A DNA stretch of 64,000 nt, from the NCBI RefSeq assembly GCF_040958095.1, contig NC_091176.1, positions 38,701,122 through 38,765,121 on the forward strand, given 5' to 3'. Below the pieces are notes generated by a model. The model searched no databases. It saw nothing but the letters and a program-made list of their open reading frames with translations, and had not been told where the DNA came from. This document shows, one piece after another, positions 62,583 through 64,000 of the stretch (position 1 is the first letter of the stretch; the number at the start of each line of letters is the position of its first letter). This DNA is from Procambarus clarkii (Eukaryota > Arthropoda > Malacostraca > Decapoda > Cambaridae). A program made the translations under genes and the position numbers.

Positions 62583-63349
62583 CTTTTTAAACTTCTGAAT
62601 TTTATTCTATGTGCCTCTGGGATCTGCTGGTAAGCATTCAAAATACTTTGCTGAACAAATTTAAAATCGAAAGAGTTCTCGGCAGGCAAAGATACAAATA
62701 CCTCTTGAGCTTTACCCTTAAATTGCCCTTGTAATATGCTAACCCATTGATCGACAGGCCAGTTCATGCTGACTGCCAATTTCTTAAAATGCAAGAAAAA
62801 TATTTCTGGATCTTCTTCATAAAACTTAGGTAATTCTACATGTTTACTGTACTTAGAAGAACTATTTGTACTCTCTGGATTATTACTAGTGTTACCCAAA
62901 CCTGCCGCAATCCTCTGCTGTTCAAACCTGTCATTATTTTCAGCCATACTCTGCTGAATTTCTAATTGTTTAGTTTGTTGCTCTGCTAGTCTTAACTGAG
63001 CCTCCAACTCAAGGTGTTTTGTCTGGTTCTGCAACTCCAACCTCTGCTTGTCTGCTGCCAGCCTAGCCATTTCTAATCGAGTCTCCAACTCCAACTTTAA
63101 GATTGCCACCTTGTCACTTGACTCTTCTTCTAACTCTCCTAAACACTCTTCTTCAAGTCTCTCCTCCTCCACCAAGTGTGTGACAATCACTCTTAACACT
63201 TGAGCTTTCAACATTTTACTGGAAATAGCTAGGTTCAATTTATCAGCCAGCAATAACAAACCAGACTTCTTTAAGTCTTTAATTTTACCAAAATTTGTCT
63301 GATCTACCAGCGCAGCAACCTGATCCTCCATGGTTGGCTCAATAATCAC
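62583..63349 (-). pseudogene. Gypsy gag N-terminal part (G2)
   Basis: The frame opens at 63349, and the Met at 63331 (MEDQVAALVDQ) is the likelier start. It has an SAP-like helical N-terminus (IKDLKKSGLLLLADKLNL), a Glu/Leu/Gln coiled coil (about 80-160) and the capsid-like part: WPVDQWVSILQGQFKGKAQ and ILNAYQQIPEAHRIKFRSLKR. After this Arg the reading frame runs into the I-clade LINE leader, so the gag is cut there. No zinc knuckle remains. The same order occurs in the gag of G1 and of 50-51 kb. Confidence 0.8.
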
Positions 63350-63601
63350 AACTTACACTTGAAACAACACTGAAAATTATGCTTGGCCCCTGGCACAAGC
63401 AGAACACTTACCTCAAATCGTGAAGCGTTGAGAAGTTTTCACAGCAGCTCAAATTGAACAGATAATTTCACAGGCTTGATTAGGTGTCACTAGATAATCA
63501 CAGAGTACCTAGAAAGGCAATTGCTATTAATTATTAGCACTGTCAATTGTACAAACATTACTGGGAATTAAGGTTTAAGCTCCCGGACAGTGGCCCTCAT
63601 T
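63350..63601 (-). other. G2 leader
   Basis: Non-coding sequence between the gag start and the 5' LTR. I see no obvious CCA-type primer binding site next to the LTR end at 63602. Confidence 0.4.
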
Positions 63602-64000
63602 TGTTACCACCCTTGAGACTAAATAAGTTCTTCTCCCCGCAGTGCAATAAAAATGATAATAAATCGGCCTTGCCAACAATTGTCTTGGGGTAAAGATACA
63701 TCACTGCATAAAATGGAGAACAATATATTTATGCTAAGGGGGACAAACTTAATAACACTTAAATGTATAAAAAATAACCAGAAATATTCTTCAGCATCAA
63801 CTAAACCAAAAAATCAACTAAACGTCCACATAAACATTGTGGAAATTCTAACAACAAAATGCAGCACTAATATTCAAAACATTATCAAACTAAAGAGCAG
63901 TAAACACTGGTACAACATTCCATACAATAATACGGCAACCAAATATGGGAATAAATCAAGGTAAAACTATAAACACTCGATTGACAACAATGTTCCCACA
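63602..64000 (-). repeat. 5' LTR of G2, partial (runs off the window)
   Basis: The plus-strand edge TGTTACCACCC at 63602 has the TG expected of an LTR end. From 63889 on it matches 55505-55614 closely. The outer end lies beyond 64000. Confidence 0.75.

Larger units (their letters stand above)
55505..64000 (-). mobile_element. Gypsy-type LTR element (G2), interrupted, middle missing
   Basis: Identical LTR sequence occurs at 55505-55614 and 63889-64000 (GTAAACACTGGTA(T/C)AACATT and following), in the same orientation. Between them lie gag (63349 to 62583) and the RT end plus RNase H (56784 to 56059), in minus-strand order. The I-clade LINE occupies 56787-62581. The gag end, protease and most of RT are absent and there is no integrase after RNase H, so the element is defective. 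Confidence 0.8.

Overview
The window is eukaryotic, repeat-dominated DNA. Almost every recognisable coding stretch belongs to a retroelement, and I could not support a single ordinary host gene. The mix points to an arthropod, and most likely a decapod crustacean: CR1-like LINEs ending in AC microsatellites, tRNA-derived SINEs, an I-clade LINE with RNase H, BEL/Pao, several Gypsy-type LTR elements, a Penelope-like element and a LINE with a restriction-like endonuclease. The taxon is an inference from the repeat types; nothing in the window proves it.

Layout. 1-1079 is the 5' part of an I-clade LINE (minus strand), also found at 56.8-62.6 kb. 1.73-21.26 kb is a head-to-tail train of CR1-like LINEs and tRNA SINEs, all on the plus strand and nearly all separated by (AC)n. 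It includes one almost intact element (8546-13390) with two long ORFs that overlap by 35 nt. 21.3-39.8 kb is a deep nest. A restriction-endonuclease-type LINE (plus; pieces at 22.35-22.78 and 31.9-34.15 kb) is split by a Jockey/CR1-like LINE (minus; 22.78-24.55, 29.73-30.52 and 31.55-31.87 kb). That LINE is split by a long non-coding element (24.55-29.73 kb), which itself carries a solo LTR (26220-27233). A complete 5.7-kb LTR element (34155-39842, perfect 5-bp target duplication) sits at the end of the first LINE.

39.8-45.2 kb is AT-rich, with BEL/Pao gag and protease fragments in opposite orientations, direct repeats and a 37-bp micro-inversion. 45.2-48.7 kb holds a (TA)n tract, a Penelope-like remnant with inverted hammerhead-like motifs, and a 480-bp inverted repeat with a 4-nt loop made from a LINE C-terminus. 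48.7-55.5 kb has a broken Gypsy gag, a 180-bp-arm inverted repeat, a second copy of the long non-coding element and a second BEL fragment. 55.5-64.0 kb is a Gypsy element (minus) whose central pol region is missing and replaced by the I-clade LINE.

How the parts relate. The SINEs carry the same 3' tail as the CR1-like LINE, so that LINE is their likely source of reverse transcriptase. The complete LTR element has gag and protease-like sequence but no reverse transcriptase, RNase H or integrase that I can see, so it must borrow them, presumably from a Gypsy relative. The I-clade LINE keeps a 1159-codon ORF2 that lacks RT palm motif A. The best candidates for something undescribed are the gag-pro-only LTR element, the self-targeting LINE/SINE train, the 480-bp hairpin and the paired non-coding element.
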